A stretch of DNA of 64,000 nt from assembly GCF_958295425.1 (NCBI RefSeq), contig NC_081135.1, positions 25,578,113 through 25,642,112 of the forward strand, in the 5' to 3' direction. Position 1 is the stretch's first letter. Each line of letters starts with the position of its first letter. Both the position numbers and the translations under genes were made by a program. Positions 13,601-26,300 of the stretch are shown piece after piece. Below the pieces are notes generated by a model. The model saw only the letters and a program-made list of their open reading frames with translations, made no database searches and was not told the origin of the DNA. The DNA comes from Solea solea. Lineage: Eukaryota > Chordata > Actinopteri > Pleuronectiformes > Soleidae.

Positions 13601-16600
13601 AGTGGTAACATCCTTTTGTTTATCAAATTGCTATGATTATTGGACAACAAAAACAAATAACTCAACAAATGGATGAAGAGGATGATAAATCTGGTCACTT
13701 TGGTCATGTCAATTGATTCCTATGTGCCGAATTATCCTAAAACACCTCAGTGCACCCAATTTCCTCCTCGGAAAATTGGATCTATGTTCAACGTATATAT
13801 AATGACATGAGGCTAAATTAGAGATGGTCACACACAATTCTTAAGGGTGTGGAATCGATGCGAGTGAACTCCATTAACTCCAGACGAAGGGAAATTGTGG
13901 TATAATAATCTAGTGCGCACACACAAGCTGAATGACAGCGTTTTTTTACAAGAGCCAATAACATTTGAGGCCACAAGGATTTTTGTCAGCAACCTGCAAT
14001 ATTGCAGTCATCCGAAAGAAACAGCTTCATTTATTAGTTTTACTACATTCAACAAGTTAGAGGGAAAAGACGTCTAATCATCTAAAAATGAATTTGAAAG
14101 TCAGATCGTTTTAAATTTATTTAACTATAATTAGAACTCATAAAACATATGCTGGGAGACTTTCCACTTACTGCTAATTTTACGGGAACCATTAGGCCTT
14201 CGGTGACACTTAATGGACCTTTTAAAGTGACTGAATAGAAATGAAACTGGGGTATATAATTCAAGTGTAAGACTTCACAGCTCCTATCTACAGACTTCAG
14301 CCAAGCCAGGACATTTTATGTGCTTACATAACTTGTTTATATCTCATTCCAAAATAACTGGCAAAGGAGCCATCCTGCATATGATGTACTACCGAAAGCA
14401 TAGTCCCTTGCCACCGTGGGGCCATTTAGAAAAAAAAGATGCTCTCTTGACCCCTCAAGGCTTCTTATTATGCAGCACAAAAAACACAACATGGGAGTGC
14501 ATTATCTGTGTTATGATTTAGAAAAGAAAGCTGGCATTCTTTTTAAGTAGCAGGGATTCCCATATTCTCAATGTGCCACTGAAGTGAGGACAGAGCAGTG
14601 ACGGCCCCAAAGTGTAATAGTCACCTTTTAAAATAAAAATACCTCAGCATGTGCAGAAATAGTCCATGATTTGTCATAGTACTTTACCTTTTAAATATTC
14701 CTTTTAAAATGTTGTGCAATACATCATTTGAATCTATGCAATCTAACAAAAGGCTCAAGCAGAGGTCAAGAACAAGTATTAAAGCACACGTTTGAATAAA
14801 GCTAAAGCTCAAATTGACCACAAGTGATAATTTGACTGAAACATGATTTCTGTAAAGCTTAGGAAAATCAGCCTGAATGAATAACCTGAAGTACATACTG
14901 TAAGTAGTAAATAAAGCAAAAGATGAAAATATGTTTTTTTTTTGTCTAGCAATGGCTCAGTTTTTGTGTGTCTGGGTTGAAGGGTCAGTTCTGATTCTTG
15001 TCTCTCGTTATAAGGCTGCCTACACACCTGGCTCTTATCTTATCCATACTGGCCATGGAGAGATATGTAATGCTAACATTACACATTAACAGCAAAATGC
15101 CCAGACGTTGCCAAAAAAAAAACAACCCTATGTTTGCGTTCACTTGCACAGCATTTTCTTATTGTTTTTGGAAGCAATCCACTCGATTTAGCATCGATTC
15201 ATGACAAGAGAAGCGAAAAGGAGTATTTATATGTAAAAGCACGGAAGCATAAATACACAGTAAGTATTACATAGAGACAAAGGGAAAATGGCACAAAAAT
15301 GTAAATATGTACTTGATTACCATATAGTCTTATTAAAGTAGATTATTTTTTTATAACTTCCTCCCTTATTTACTCTTGAGTTTCTCAGCCTTGGGGGAGA
15401 TAGTGTTTTGAAGATGGACTGTCGCATCACATAATGGCTACCTCCGTCTATGTGACATCCTGGAGGCTAATAGAAGAGGAGAATAGATGATAACTAATGT
15501 CCCTGGTGCCTGTGTCGCACAGTGACACACACAAGACAGTCCACTCATTCTCCTTGTGTCCATTTACACCTCAGCAGATCCATATCTGGACTTTATCCAA
15601 ACTAACAGCAGCAGTGGCAGAAAAAGGAGAGCTGGTGATAGATAAGAACTTGCATAATGATGGGATGACATAAAATCAAATGCTATTGACTAGCTGCAAG
15701 ATGCATTGATGAGCTGAGCTGGAGGAGACCATGGGAAACACTGCACATTCTCAAATCAGTACTTTGTATGCACTGCAGAGTGCACTGACTTTCTGTGAAA
15801 AAGAACAAGGATGAGGCCTCGTCTTCAAATTTCATAACTAGACCCATGTCAGTAATAATTACAAACGCTGAGCTCAGAGGTGGATTGATGCACACAATCG
15901 TTGTGAGAATAATGAGTTGATGAAACAAAGGCAGATTTTAGGACATACTGTGTGCAACAACCATGAAATGATCATCAAAATCTGGTGCTTGGGCAAAGAA
16001 AAGACAACTGTGAGTACAGCCTTCTGGATTTGTCCTGCACCTCAGCTATCTCGCTCTTGCTTCACATTTTAAAAGTGCTCTACTTCCATTATAGTTGGCG
16101 AGGTGTGACATACTGTATTTGTCATTGTGGTGTCAAAGGCTCTGTCAAACAGTGTAACTAATGTCTGCAAATTGTTAAGTCCCTGCTACGCTGTTATCGT
16201 TTAATATTATTTATTGCTGCACACACTTAAGTCGGCTTGCTTCCCATTCTTCCTCTCCTGATTGATGTTGTGTGACGCTATCATCACTCTATGGCCTAAG
16301 ATGTGAAGGCTTCACAGTGTGGCTGACTCTGTGCACATTATTATTACTGTTTTAATATTTTGTCTTGACTTCTCTTGCATATGAAGCCAATTCATATAGC
16401 ATTTGGCTATAATGGGTTGTTTTTGCAACCCCCCCACAACTAGCTATGGCTCTCTCCTCATGGTCAAGTGCAGGGTTCAAAAGGTTCTCCTTAAGGATTG
16501 GGAAAGGATTGACCAGTAAATCCTCAAAACAAGAAAGCCTGTATATAACAGATGTTACAGGACGGATGGTTCCTACACATGTGCACATTACCTTTACCAT

Positions 16601-17714
16601 TACCACTGTCCCACTCACTTTAGATAAATGTCAGACTGACATGTGCCACTGATTTTGGAAATATGACTATAATGCCCAAAAATTGCTTTTGAACTGTAAC
16701 ATCTGTGGGATCAGTCATGTTTTACAGAGTTATTTTGCAAAACACCTTACTCTACTGCAGTGTTAAAGTACTGCTTTTATTTACTTATTTGCCTTTATAT
16801 CCATATCCACACTTCAAGTATGCACTTAAATTTGTTTAATACTCGTTGACATTGTGTTTTGTTTGTTTTTCTTAACTTGTTTTAATTAAATGTATTTTAT
16901 GACTGCTCTGTGAGCAGCTGAGGTTATTTTTAATTGAATTGAACTGAATGTAATTGAATAAATCCTACATTTGCTACTGCACAGTTTTTCCCCATCCAAT
17001 ATTTATGAGGGGGTGCCCTTTTTTCACTTAGGCCCCTGCCCCCTGAAATGTCAGCGCAAGCCACTGCCAGTAAATCATCAGCACAGAAAGCCTGCACAGA
17101 ACAGTTGTTCAGCCAGAAAGGATGATTAGATCACCTGGCCCTTAGAGTTCATTCTAAAACACAGATGTTGCACTTCATGACACCAGTACCTCATTTTTAC
17201 ATTGAAAGCATTATTTCCCTTGACTTACATGTTCTGGTCCCTGGAAGCAGATTCTGCACACGGGCGTCCTGAAGCCACTCTCCGTGTAACTGGTAAGGGA
17301 GAACCTCTCCTCCAGTTTGCCTTTGGAGCAGTCGTCGGACGAGCTGCTGCAGACGCGCAGGGCGGCCGACAGCTCTGCAGCATCCACCCAGCCCGCCGCT
17401 GGTCGCTCTCCACCCGATGGCCCCGTGGCCCCCGGCGCAGGTGAGGCAGTCCGGTCCCCTGAGCGCTGGTGGCTCCGCGTTAACGTGTTGTTGTTGTCGG
17501 GAACGGCGACGCCTGTCTCATGGCTCTCCGCGGTTTGGCCGCTCATCGGGGTCAGCGATGTCGGCGGTGGTGGTGGCCCGAGCAGCAGCAGCCTCAGGTC
17601 ACCGAGCAGGACGCAGCAGCGGCTCTTCAACATTCCCCGGCTGCGCTGCATCGAGCTATCTGCGGCCAGAAAGTCACGGCACCGTGCAAAGGTGCTGCTG
17701 GAAGAAAACAGCAT
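7691..17714 (-). CDS. marchf4: Membrane-associated RING-CH E3 ubiquitin ligase MARCHF4
   Basis: Four coding exons on the minus strand: 17714-17229, 11382-11227, 9926-9734 and 8112-7691, all with GT/AG borders and matching phase, giving 418 aa. The RING-CH (C4HC3) domain spans the exon 1/2 junction: C153 and C156, C169 and C171, H179, C182, C195 and C198. Two hydrophobic segments follow, at about 226-247 and 261-283, then a cytosolic tail ending in TTV, a class I PDZ-ligand type terminus. Family knowledge: MARCHF4 is a Golgi/endosomal ligase that ubiquitinates surface membrane proteins. The tail ending [10 protein letters not shown] and the block [10 protein letters not shown] fit MARCHF4 better than MARCHF9 or MARCHF11, and the divergent neighbour smarcal1 supports this. 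A second in-frame Met at residue 22 could be an alternative start. Codon 279, split across exons 3 and 4, reads Ala where relatives as I recall have Gly. The GC-rich first exon and long intron 1 (about 5.8 kb) are normal for the family. Confidence 0.95.
10484..10750 (+). mobile_element. tRNA-derived SINE, copy A (5' truncated)
   Basis: The body from catggagtttgcg through gtccaaaaacatgcaa to cctcatgtgaaggata and gtggtagaagacga matches the SINE at 38.81-39.19 kb in reverse. The tRNA head is missing. It lies in marchf4 intron 2. Confidence 0.75.
13316..13379. repeat. 36-bp tandem duplication
   Basis: A 28-bp unit beginning gacggagaagtagcctggtc occurs at 13316-13343 and exactly again at 13352-13379, a period of 36 bp. 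It lies in marchf4 intron 1. Confidence 0.9.
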
Positions 17715-18689
17715 GCACTGTATGTGTCCCCGTCATGAGAAAGCACTCCTTCATATACGCTGTGGGATTGTGTGTAAAGGCTGGAGGAGGGTCTTTTTCC
17801 TTTAGTTTAACTGTAGCATCTGACTTTTATTGTCCTCCAAAATCCAAAAGGCAAATAAATCCCATCGATGCAAACAAGTGTCTGAAGCCATTAAGTTCAG
17901 CGAATGTAGCAGCTACAAGGAAAAAGTCAAATGTTAGACTGATGGTAATGTGCATTGAAGTAATAAAAAGGCTGTGGCCCGTTCACTCAGTGCCCACTGT
18001 CACAGTCTGCCTGCGCTATACAACATAAACTAAGCTTCTCCCTCCAGATTCACGGCGAGCGCACAAACCCACAATCAAATCCGCCTTTGGTCGATTCAAA
18101 CACACTACGAAACCAAATGTCAGCGCCCAATCTTAACATTCAAAATTGCCTTCTGACAAGAGCGAAAGCCTGATTTAAAGCAGCACAGCTCAGATTATAC
18201 TCTCGGTGTCTTTGCGAGGATTTCAAAGCAAATGAAGTCAATCGATGGTGTGCCATGTTAGGAGGCGAAATCTGTCTTACCTGGTCAGCGACAGCGTTTT
18301 CTATATTCACAGTTTCAGGATTTTTTTTTTTATTATTATGGGTATCTAGCCAGACTGCAGGTTGCTGGCATATCTATATGAAGCCATACGTCCCAAATTA
18401 TGGAGTCCCCATGTGCCAGGAACAAGCCGATGGGTTAACGTACACCTCGGTTAAAATCCAAGCAGAGTGTCGGACCGTCCTGCTCCGGGTGAAAGCATCC
18501 GTAGCCCCGGATTCTCCTGCGATCATTGGCTGCTGAATCGATGCTGCAGCTTCAGCACCATTATTCCTGGGACAGCTCCCAGACGCCACACGTCACCAGC
18601 GCACAGTGATGCAAGCAGCCAACTCATTACTAAAACTGTGCACCAAGACCCATGCACACACACACACAGGGTCAAACATATACATCCAA

Positions 18690-19030
18690 TCCAGTCCAGA
18701 TTTATTTCCATATAGCACATTTAAAAACAACGGAGTTGACCAGTGCTGCACCGCGCATAAATACATAGAAACAGACAGGATATGAAATAATGTAAACTAA
18801 AGGCATGATTAAATAAAACAAAAAAACAATTAAAAGGGAATTAAAAAACACAGAAACAAGGTCAACCTAGGTTCCACAAGAAGAGATTTTCATGCAGACC
18901 TCAGTGATCATGACAGTGAATGTGGATGTAAAAGTCCACTGAGGTACGATGGGGCAAGACCATTCAAGGCTTTATAAGTAAAAAGCAGAATTGTATTCTA
19001 AAATACATTGGGAGACAGTACAGACATGCC
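18690..19030 (-). mobile_element. L2-type LINE 3'-tail fragment
   Basis: Signatures on the plus strand include tccatatagcacatttaaaa, gttgaccagtgctgca, caagaccattcaaggcttta and gggagacagta. In fish these belong to the 3' region of L2-like LINEs read in reverse. It is truncated, with no coding part. Confidence 0.5.
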
Positions 19031-19501
19031 AACATAGTGTGTTATTATGCTCTCGCTTGCACCATAGAATGAATCATTCAGTCAAAGGTGACATCTACAG
19101 CACTGTTCAGTGTCATTTGTTGTTTTAGCAACACTATCACGACCAAACAGTATAATTATTTCTCAATCACTTCATTGGAACACATCCAGAAAATACAGAA
19201 AACATGTGTAACAGGTTGAAATGTCAAGTATTTAGTGTGACCTACACTTACATTTACAATACCACAAGCCTGGCTCTCTTAAACCTAGAGTGGATGGAAC
19301 GGGTTAAACCTACGTTTGACAATGTCAACAAATGTCTGCTGTGAAAAAGGTCTAAGGTTTATTTAAGACCGCATCACAAACACATGCTGTATGAGTTAAA
19401 CACATTGAGAGTTTGCAATTTTCCAATTCAAATTTCAATTGTGGGGAGGGGGTGCCCTAATGGACATAAACTGCAGATGCACAGGAAAGTACCCTCTAGT
19501 G

Positions 19502-19779
19502 CAGGGGTCTCAAACTCAAATGACCTGGGGGCCACTGAGCATCAAGTCTGGTCAGACGTGACCATTATATAACAATAATGATATTTGTGAGGGTATTTAA
19601 TAGAATTTCAAAATAAAAGTGTTTGTTTTGACATGGAACAATAAATAGTTTACAATAAACAAATGTATCAATGATGCAAAATTAATTTGTGAATTAAAAG
19701 TCTGACATAATATTTATGAGTTTATATTCAGTGGAGGGCCACATGAAATTGATTGAGGGCCCTTTTAATTTCCCCCCTG
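19502..19779. mobile_element. hAT-like miniature element, caggggtctcaaactc family
   Basis: It starts caggggtctcaaactcaaat and continues gacctgggggccact. Near the right end it has ggagggccacatgaa and then cccccctg. A related fuller copy lies at 47.75 kb. The right terminus is decayed and no target-site duplication is visible. Confidence 0.5.
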
Positions 19780-19964
19780 CCCAGAAATTGAAGATAAAAT
19801 AAATACACCTCTGAGTGTAAAAATCTACGTAAATTAAATGTAAAATTCACTTCACTCACTTTACGTACTTTATGTACTCATACTTCCCAAGTATTTCGCA
19901 TACATCCTTCCATACGTAGGCATTGAGAGACAGCCGTTGGCTATTTTTTCTGGCTGCGTTTTTC

Positions 19965-20135
19965 TACGTCACTTCCGGCGCGGCAGATACCGAATATTCA
20001 ACCAGCAGTAACTACATTAACTACGAGTTAATCGTACAAACATCAACAACTTTCGTTATCGTCTGCGGAACACACTGTATTCAGTACCTGCTCTTCCACG
20101 CGTGATTGTGTCGCCACCGTGACGCTTCCGGGTTG
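19965..20135 (+). promoter_or_regulatory. Probable smarcal1 promoter: CRE-like and ETS-like sites
   Basis: A CRE/ATF-like TACGTCA (19965-19971) directly abuts an ETS/GABP-like ACTTCCGG (19971-19978). A second CTTCCGGG follows at 20125-20132. The stretch is CpG-richer than its surroundings and lies 200-370 bp upstream of the smarcal1 ATG. No TATA box is evident, as expected for a housekeeping DNA-repair gene. The transcription start is not known from sequence. Confidence 0.5.
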
Positions 20136-20228
20136 ACTTTTGTTGGCTGTTGACGTCCAGGCTAACCGCGGTAGCTGCTGTCGTTAGCAGTGCAGTAACC
20201 TGGTGGGCTCCGGCGTCTCAGTGTCCAC

Positions 20229-20276
20229 ATGGATCACTTGTTTTTGTTGTTAGCTGGACGAATTGACGCGCTCTGA
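20229..20276 (+). other. Possible upstream ORF in smarcal1 leader (15 codons)
   Basis: An ATG at 20229 opens a 15-codon frame ending in TGA at 20274-20276, 53 nt before the smarcal1 start. It exists in the mRNA only if transcription starts upstream of 20229, which the promoter-like block at 19.97-20.13 kb suggests. Its hydrophobic peptide is not recognisable. Confidence 0.3.
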
Positions 20277-20329
20277 CCCGGTGTGTCTGGCGGTGTCTTT
20301 GCTAACTGCTATAACTGGTAAACGGCAGC

Positions 20330-23300
20330 ATGTCTCATCAGCTGACTGCAGAGCAGCAGCGAAAGATTGAGGAGAACCGGCGGAGGGCTTTGGAGAGACG
20401 AGCCCAGAGACTTGCAGAGGCTGGAAGCACCAGTACTTCAGCAGGCTTCAACAGCACTTCAGCTCCGAGGCACGTTCCACCGCCTCAAAAACAACCACAT
20501 GGATCTAGCTGCCAGAATCAAGGCCCAACACATCAAAAGTCATCTAGTAAAGACAACCACGTCAACCAGAGCAGTCTGTGTAACTCTGCTTCTTCAAGAC
20601 AGGTGAGGTTTAGTGTTCAGTCTAGGGCTGAACGATTTATGGACAATATTTGGTGCAATTTTTCATCAAAACAGTAAACTACTGTATTTTCTATTGAAAG
20701 GATGAGAAGTCTGTCTCCAACATGTATGTGTTGCATTTTATAGTTTACACAGTAGACACAACAGAACCGAATTATATTGCATCGTTTTCATTTGCAACCA
20801 TTAATTTAAAAATGATTAGTTGTTCAGCCCTTGTACCGTCATCTAATCTAACCCTCTATAAACTGAGCAGATATGTGTGCAGTTCCTTTATAAAACTAGC
20901 TGAATTGTAGCCCTTTTAAATATTACATAAAGCTTCAATAAGCACTGGGGCTGTAGTAATGGCTGTGAGCCTCTGCTGTCATGTCATGTGACCACTGCTG
21001 TCGTGTGAGGTTAGTAGGTGGTAAATGCATGAGCACAAATATGATACAGTCAACTTATGTTTTGATTAAATAAGACTCTATTGGACTGATATCAATATCT
21101 GTAGATTCTCAAGGTTGGCTATTGAAATTGAACCCAAACAAGTGGCATTGAGGCTTTCATGTGTGAAACACAGGTTATCGTTCACCCTAACACCTTTTAC
21201 TGTCTTCCCTGGTAGATCCAAGTTATTGACCCACTTCCTCAGACAAAGACTCAGCAAGTGAGCAGCCCCGTCTTGTTCAGTGTAGGAAAGGCGTTTGGCA
21301 AATCAGCTCAGCCCAAACCTAACCTCGGCTCCAGCAGCTCTGCCGGTGCATCTGGCTCATTCTACAAGCAAGCAACAAGCAAACCGGTCCAAAGCTCAGC
21401 GGTGCAGCTTCCCTCAAACCCCTCACCTCTGAACGCTCCAGCTGCGAAAAAGCCTGCCATCTCAGTGAGAGGGAAATGTGTACCTCACGCAGAGGACCGC
21501 TTCAGAATAGAAGTGGGCTACCATGCAGAGCTTATTGCCGTTTTCAAATCCATCCCTTCCAAGAGTTATGGTAAGTTACTGTTATTTGACTCTTGATGGT
21601 CAGTGCCTTCTATAGCCACACTTTGCTCCCATGGGGTAAACCACCTCAGATACTACTTTTTGAATTGAGAGGAACACTTAAACACATAGAATATAAGTAT
21701 ATGTATACACATAAGTATAAAATGCTGAACGTATCACTGTATAAACAACATAACACGTATTCTATCTACTGGCCAAAGCTGCAGCATTGTAGCATCTTGG
21801 TGAACATGTGAAGTACCCTTGTTTTTTGTTTGTTTTTTTATCTTTAGCAGTATTAAGAACAATCTCTTGAATTAAAGTGTTATGTTTCTGCGCTATTTTA
21901 GACCCTGCCACAAAGAAGTGGGACTTCAGTCTGGAGGACTATCGACAGCTAAGTGTGTAGATTAGGAAAATATTCATAGGAACATGTACTTATTTCTGCC
22001 TCAGTATTAGTATTTGTCTTGTCTTGAATTGCTGCTGCATCTCATCTTGACCCTGTGTTGCAGTGGAGCAAGCTGCCTCTATTGCTTCCGTTTCTTTGAA
22101 GCCTCTAGAAGGAATGGAAGCTTTGGACTTCACTGCAGCCACCTGCCGTCCTCGTGACGGTGCAGCGCTGGGGGCACTGCTGAAGCTGTGCAATGGCTGG
22201 CAGAAACCTGAAGCCGTTCTGCAGGGCCAGTGCATCCTGGTGACTCCGACAAAGTTCGAGGTTGACGTTGGTTATCATATTGATGTCGTTGCAGCGTTCA
22301 AGCAAATGCCAACAAAGAACTATGGTCAGAGTTACTTCATTTAATCAATGTTGTTTTTCTGTTCAACCTGTCATTGTGTTTTTTATGCTTTGCAAGTTCT
22401 AAATGTTGGATTTTGTTGTTGTTGGTAGACATGAAAACAAGAAAATGGAGCTTTTCACTTGAGGATTACAAGAGACTGAGTGAGTGCCTTTTTTTTTTTT
22501 TTTTTTTTTTTGTTAGCAGGTTTATCTCTATGTGTGTCTCTGTTACATTTTCCATCTTGTCTGACCATGCTATGTTCCATACCCAGTGGATCTCCTCAGT
22601 GGGATAACAGCAGTGGAGGTGGAGCCTCTGCCCAGGGCACTAATCCAGGCCTTCTCTGCCAGTTTTGAAGGGACTGACGCCAGATCTTTAGCCATCCCTG
22701 AGGCAGACCTCTCCAGCATCGACCCCTCGCTCACACACAGCCTTATGCCCTTCCAGAGGGAGGGAGTCAAGTAGGTGTCTTTGAACAGCCACTAGTGCTC
22801 TATCTGCATGGTATAGCCAATAACTCCATAACAAACCATTCATGTCACTGGGACTTAAACAGTCACGCTGTTAACATAAGCTGGACTTGTATCTCTGATA
22901 GCCTGTTGTTTATTTTTCCAGGCAAGTTAATGCTCAAAGATTAAAAAAAAAAGCCCAACCAGTGCGACAGAACCCAACCTCAAACTTAATCATTACAAAA
23001 TAAGCTATTTCTCTTCCTTCTGTTATTAGCTGTTCTGCCTGCGGTGCTGCACACCACATAGCTGCGGTGCAAGGGGAGAAAAAAAAAAAAAAGCACAGAA
23101 GACAGATTCCTTAGACTCTTAAACTGGGAAAACATGCATTAAACAGGCAAAGCTGAGCAGAAGTTAAGAATCATGCACATTAAAGTGCAGAGACACATCT
23201 GACGTCTCCGCTTCAGCAGCTGATATGACAGGAACACGCTCGCGCTGCCACAGGTGCCATCAGCAAAGCAGCCTCTCCGCTGAACTGATACCGGTGATTG

Positions 23301-26300
23301 ATGTGTCTGGATAAAAACTGCCTCTATAAGAACCAGTTATTTACTTTGTGTGATCCACTGCGGCTGGACTAAGTGTCTGCTGCCATCATTTCCCTTCTTG
23401 ATGAGTTTGACTCTGTGGTGCATGTGTCAATAACTGCAACAGCTTTAATAATCATCAATATTTGTGTGCCCCTTTTTGTCCGTGTCCCTGTAGTTTTGCA
23501 GTGTTTAAACAAGGCCGTCTCCTGCTGGCCGACGACATGGGCCTGGGAAAGACCGTGCAGGCCATTTGCATCGCAGCTTACTACAGGAACGAGTGGCCCT
23601 TGATGGTGGTGGCTCCCTCCTCTGTACGATTCACCTGGGCTGAGGTAATGACATTCATCCAAACTGTTGTGCCTAGGAGAAGTCATTACTTTCTAAGTGT
23701 TAGGGACTTATCACTTTGATTAATGGTGTCATTATCAGTCTACATTAAATCAGCAAGGCACTGTCTGAATAATATCCTTCTCATCTCCTCTGGAAAAAAA
23801 AAGGCAATGCTCCACACATTATCATGCCACTTTCTCTTTAAAGCTCTCTGCATTTGAGGAATGCTAATACTGTTCCCTATGGACTGCTTGCACTCTGCGA
23901 GGTGCTCCGTCTTCCGTAAGAAGGAGGGTAGTATTGAATTTCAGGCTTCCATTTATCTGTCTCGTGGGAGCAGATGTGTAACTTGAATTGTGGACCATTG
24001 ATTGATGATGGAGATGCTAATGCAGCTTATTTATTTTGCTGCTCTTCTAATTCCCTTCAATTGATACCTGCTTTTCCGAACAAGATATTTCCCATTTAGT
24101 TTCTCAATTCATCTATGCATTGTTCTGTCTGTAGTGTGTTACTGCACATGCCTGAGTCTGACGAAGAAAACAGCAGATCAATCGATCATTAACTGTTTAT
24201 TTGATATTTTTTTTTCAGTTGAGTAATAGATTGTTTTCCCTGTTTTTGGACCATGGTTTATGCTTTGCATTACTTTTAACACTTTTGGTACACACACACT
24301 TTATCGCCACATATCCACTGTGTCGCCCACACACTCCTTGAAATGTTTGTGCTTCTCTTTTTCGCTGTTTTTCCTCTACAGTATCACCAATACTAAATTC
24401 AGAGTTCATCTTTGGCGTCTTTTTTTCTATGTGTGTGTGTGTGTGTGTGTGTTATGTGCTGTAGCATCTATTTTCTGCTTCACTTGCAGTAGCATAACAG
24501 GCTGCTCTAAGAGTGCTGCATTCTCAGAAGAGCTGTATTTGGCCGTCTGTCTCTTGACAGGATGAGACAGTCTGTTCTCTAAATAGATATCTTGGATCAG
24601 AAAAGAGTCCCCCAATCAGAAGCTGGAACCACAGAACAGAGTTTATTCACTGGATGTTGTCCTATTAAAGGACACTTGCTCTGTCTGGCCTGGCTCTTAT
24701 CTGCTCGGGTTAGTCTTGAGCCCTTGGGCAGTTCTGCTGCAAAGCACAGCCGATATAACTCAGGTCGTCAGAAACATTTTTGGCTTTCGGAAACATTTTT
24801 TTCCAAACCATGTGATTGACTGTTTATTCAAGAAGCGCTGTGTTAGTAGCACTTGGTATGTGACATTTAAACCAATAGTTGGTCTCTGAGCTCTTTCTCG
24901 CTCTGCATCTCTGACGCCAGTGTTATGAATTTCTGTAGGCCTTCAGACGTTGGCTCCCTTCCCTGAGTCCTGACAGCATTAATGTGGTGGTGAAGGCCAA
25001 AGACAACCTGCGCTCTGGTTTGGTCAACATCATCAGCTACGACCTGCTGAGCAGGATGGACAAGCAGCTGCCTGGAAAGCCCTTCAACATTCTCATCATG
25101 GTCAGCTGTGCGGTGGTTCTGTTTATTTACATGTGCCTCCCGAATCCTCATTCATTTCCATCTGTTGACTCAAGCCTATTAGACGCAGGTTTGACCTCTA
25201 AAAACCAACTGTTCTGTAAAACAAACTCTTTTTGTCATTCTTTGCAGGATGAGTCTCATTTTCTGAAGAACATAAAGACAGCTCGCTGTAAGGCAGCTAT
25301 GGTCATACTCAAGGTGCTTTTTTTTTTTTTTCTTCTCTTTCAGCGAAACTTGTGTTTTACGACCAAAGCCAAATAACTAATATGTTTACTTGTTACGAAA
25401 AACCTGACTCATCTGAAAAATATCCAAAGAAGCAGGTAATCGAATCACCCAAGTGAATCAGTTCACAGAAGTATATTCACATTTTCCCTCTGAAAATGTC
25501 ACAGAAGCAGATTTTATTTCAGGTATTGAGATTCTGTGTAAAGGTCGGCTTCACAGTCGGCTTTACAATTGACCAATTGATTACACTTTCATGCAAACCA
25601 GATGTTGGATTTATACCAGTAGATAATTAAATTTGTCTTTTAATATTTGTTGAAGTGTGTCGTTCCTGAGTCTGTAAGTAACAGGCTTGCTGAGCTGAAT
25701 TGTGGTGGGCCAGCAGGTTTAGCTCAGAGTTGGCAGTGTTTTAGATTTGAATTCATTACAAAGAAAAGCAGAAGCCAAAAACATTGCAGCATTTTAACTT
25801 GTGGTTTGTTTCTATTTCTCTTGGTTGTGTTTACTTTCTTGCTCCGACACCTAAACTCCCTTAGGAGCGGTGTGATCAGTGATTTTTATGTCCTCAGGCA
25901 GCAAAGAGGGTGATTCTTCTGTCTGGGACTCCTGCCATGTCCAGGCCCTCGGAGCTCTACACCCAGATTCTGGCCGTCAGACCTTCACTCTTCCCTCGCT
26001 TCCATGAGTTTGGGGTGCGCTACTGTAATGCCAAACAGGTACTTTGAGGAGTCCTTCCAGGACACCTTTAACACCACAGACAATTTCAGATGAGGGATGA
26101 ATCAATATTAATCTACATACCTTGCATTATTGCATAGTCTGCAGCTTTTCAAAGGGGATATCAAGTGTGTGCACGACTGTAGGTTGAGGACATTTGACAG
26201 CTTTGCTGACGAGCAGGGGGCAATATGGTTGCAGAGGTAAAGTTGTGCACTTTAGCAGTCTCACTGAATGTCACTGAAATGGCTTTTATATCTTTAAACA

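Larger units (their letters stand above)
17715..20329. other. Divergent intergenic region between marchf4 and smarcal1
   Basis: It contains the GC-rich upstream flank of marchf4, a LINE tail fragment (18.69-19.03 kb), a hAT-like element (19.50-19.78 kb) and the smarcal1 promoter block. The 203-codon plus-strand frame at 17417-18028 is antisense to marchf4 exon 1 and is not treated as a gene. Confidence 0.6.

Noticed and set aside
17417..18028. 203-codon plus-strand open frame
   Set aside because: It is antisense to the GC-rich first exon of marchf4, which explains the lack of stops. The peptide is Arg/Ser/Ala rich with no domain.
22480..22668. Frame encoding a poly-Phe stretch
   Set aside because: It is a translation of the poly(T) tract in smarcal1 intron 5 running into exon 6 in a wrong frame.
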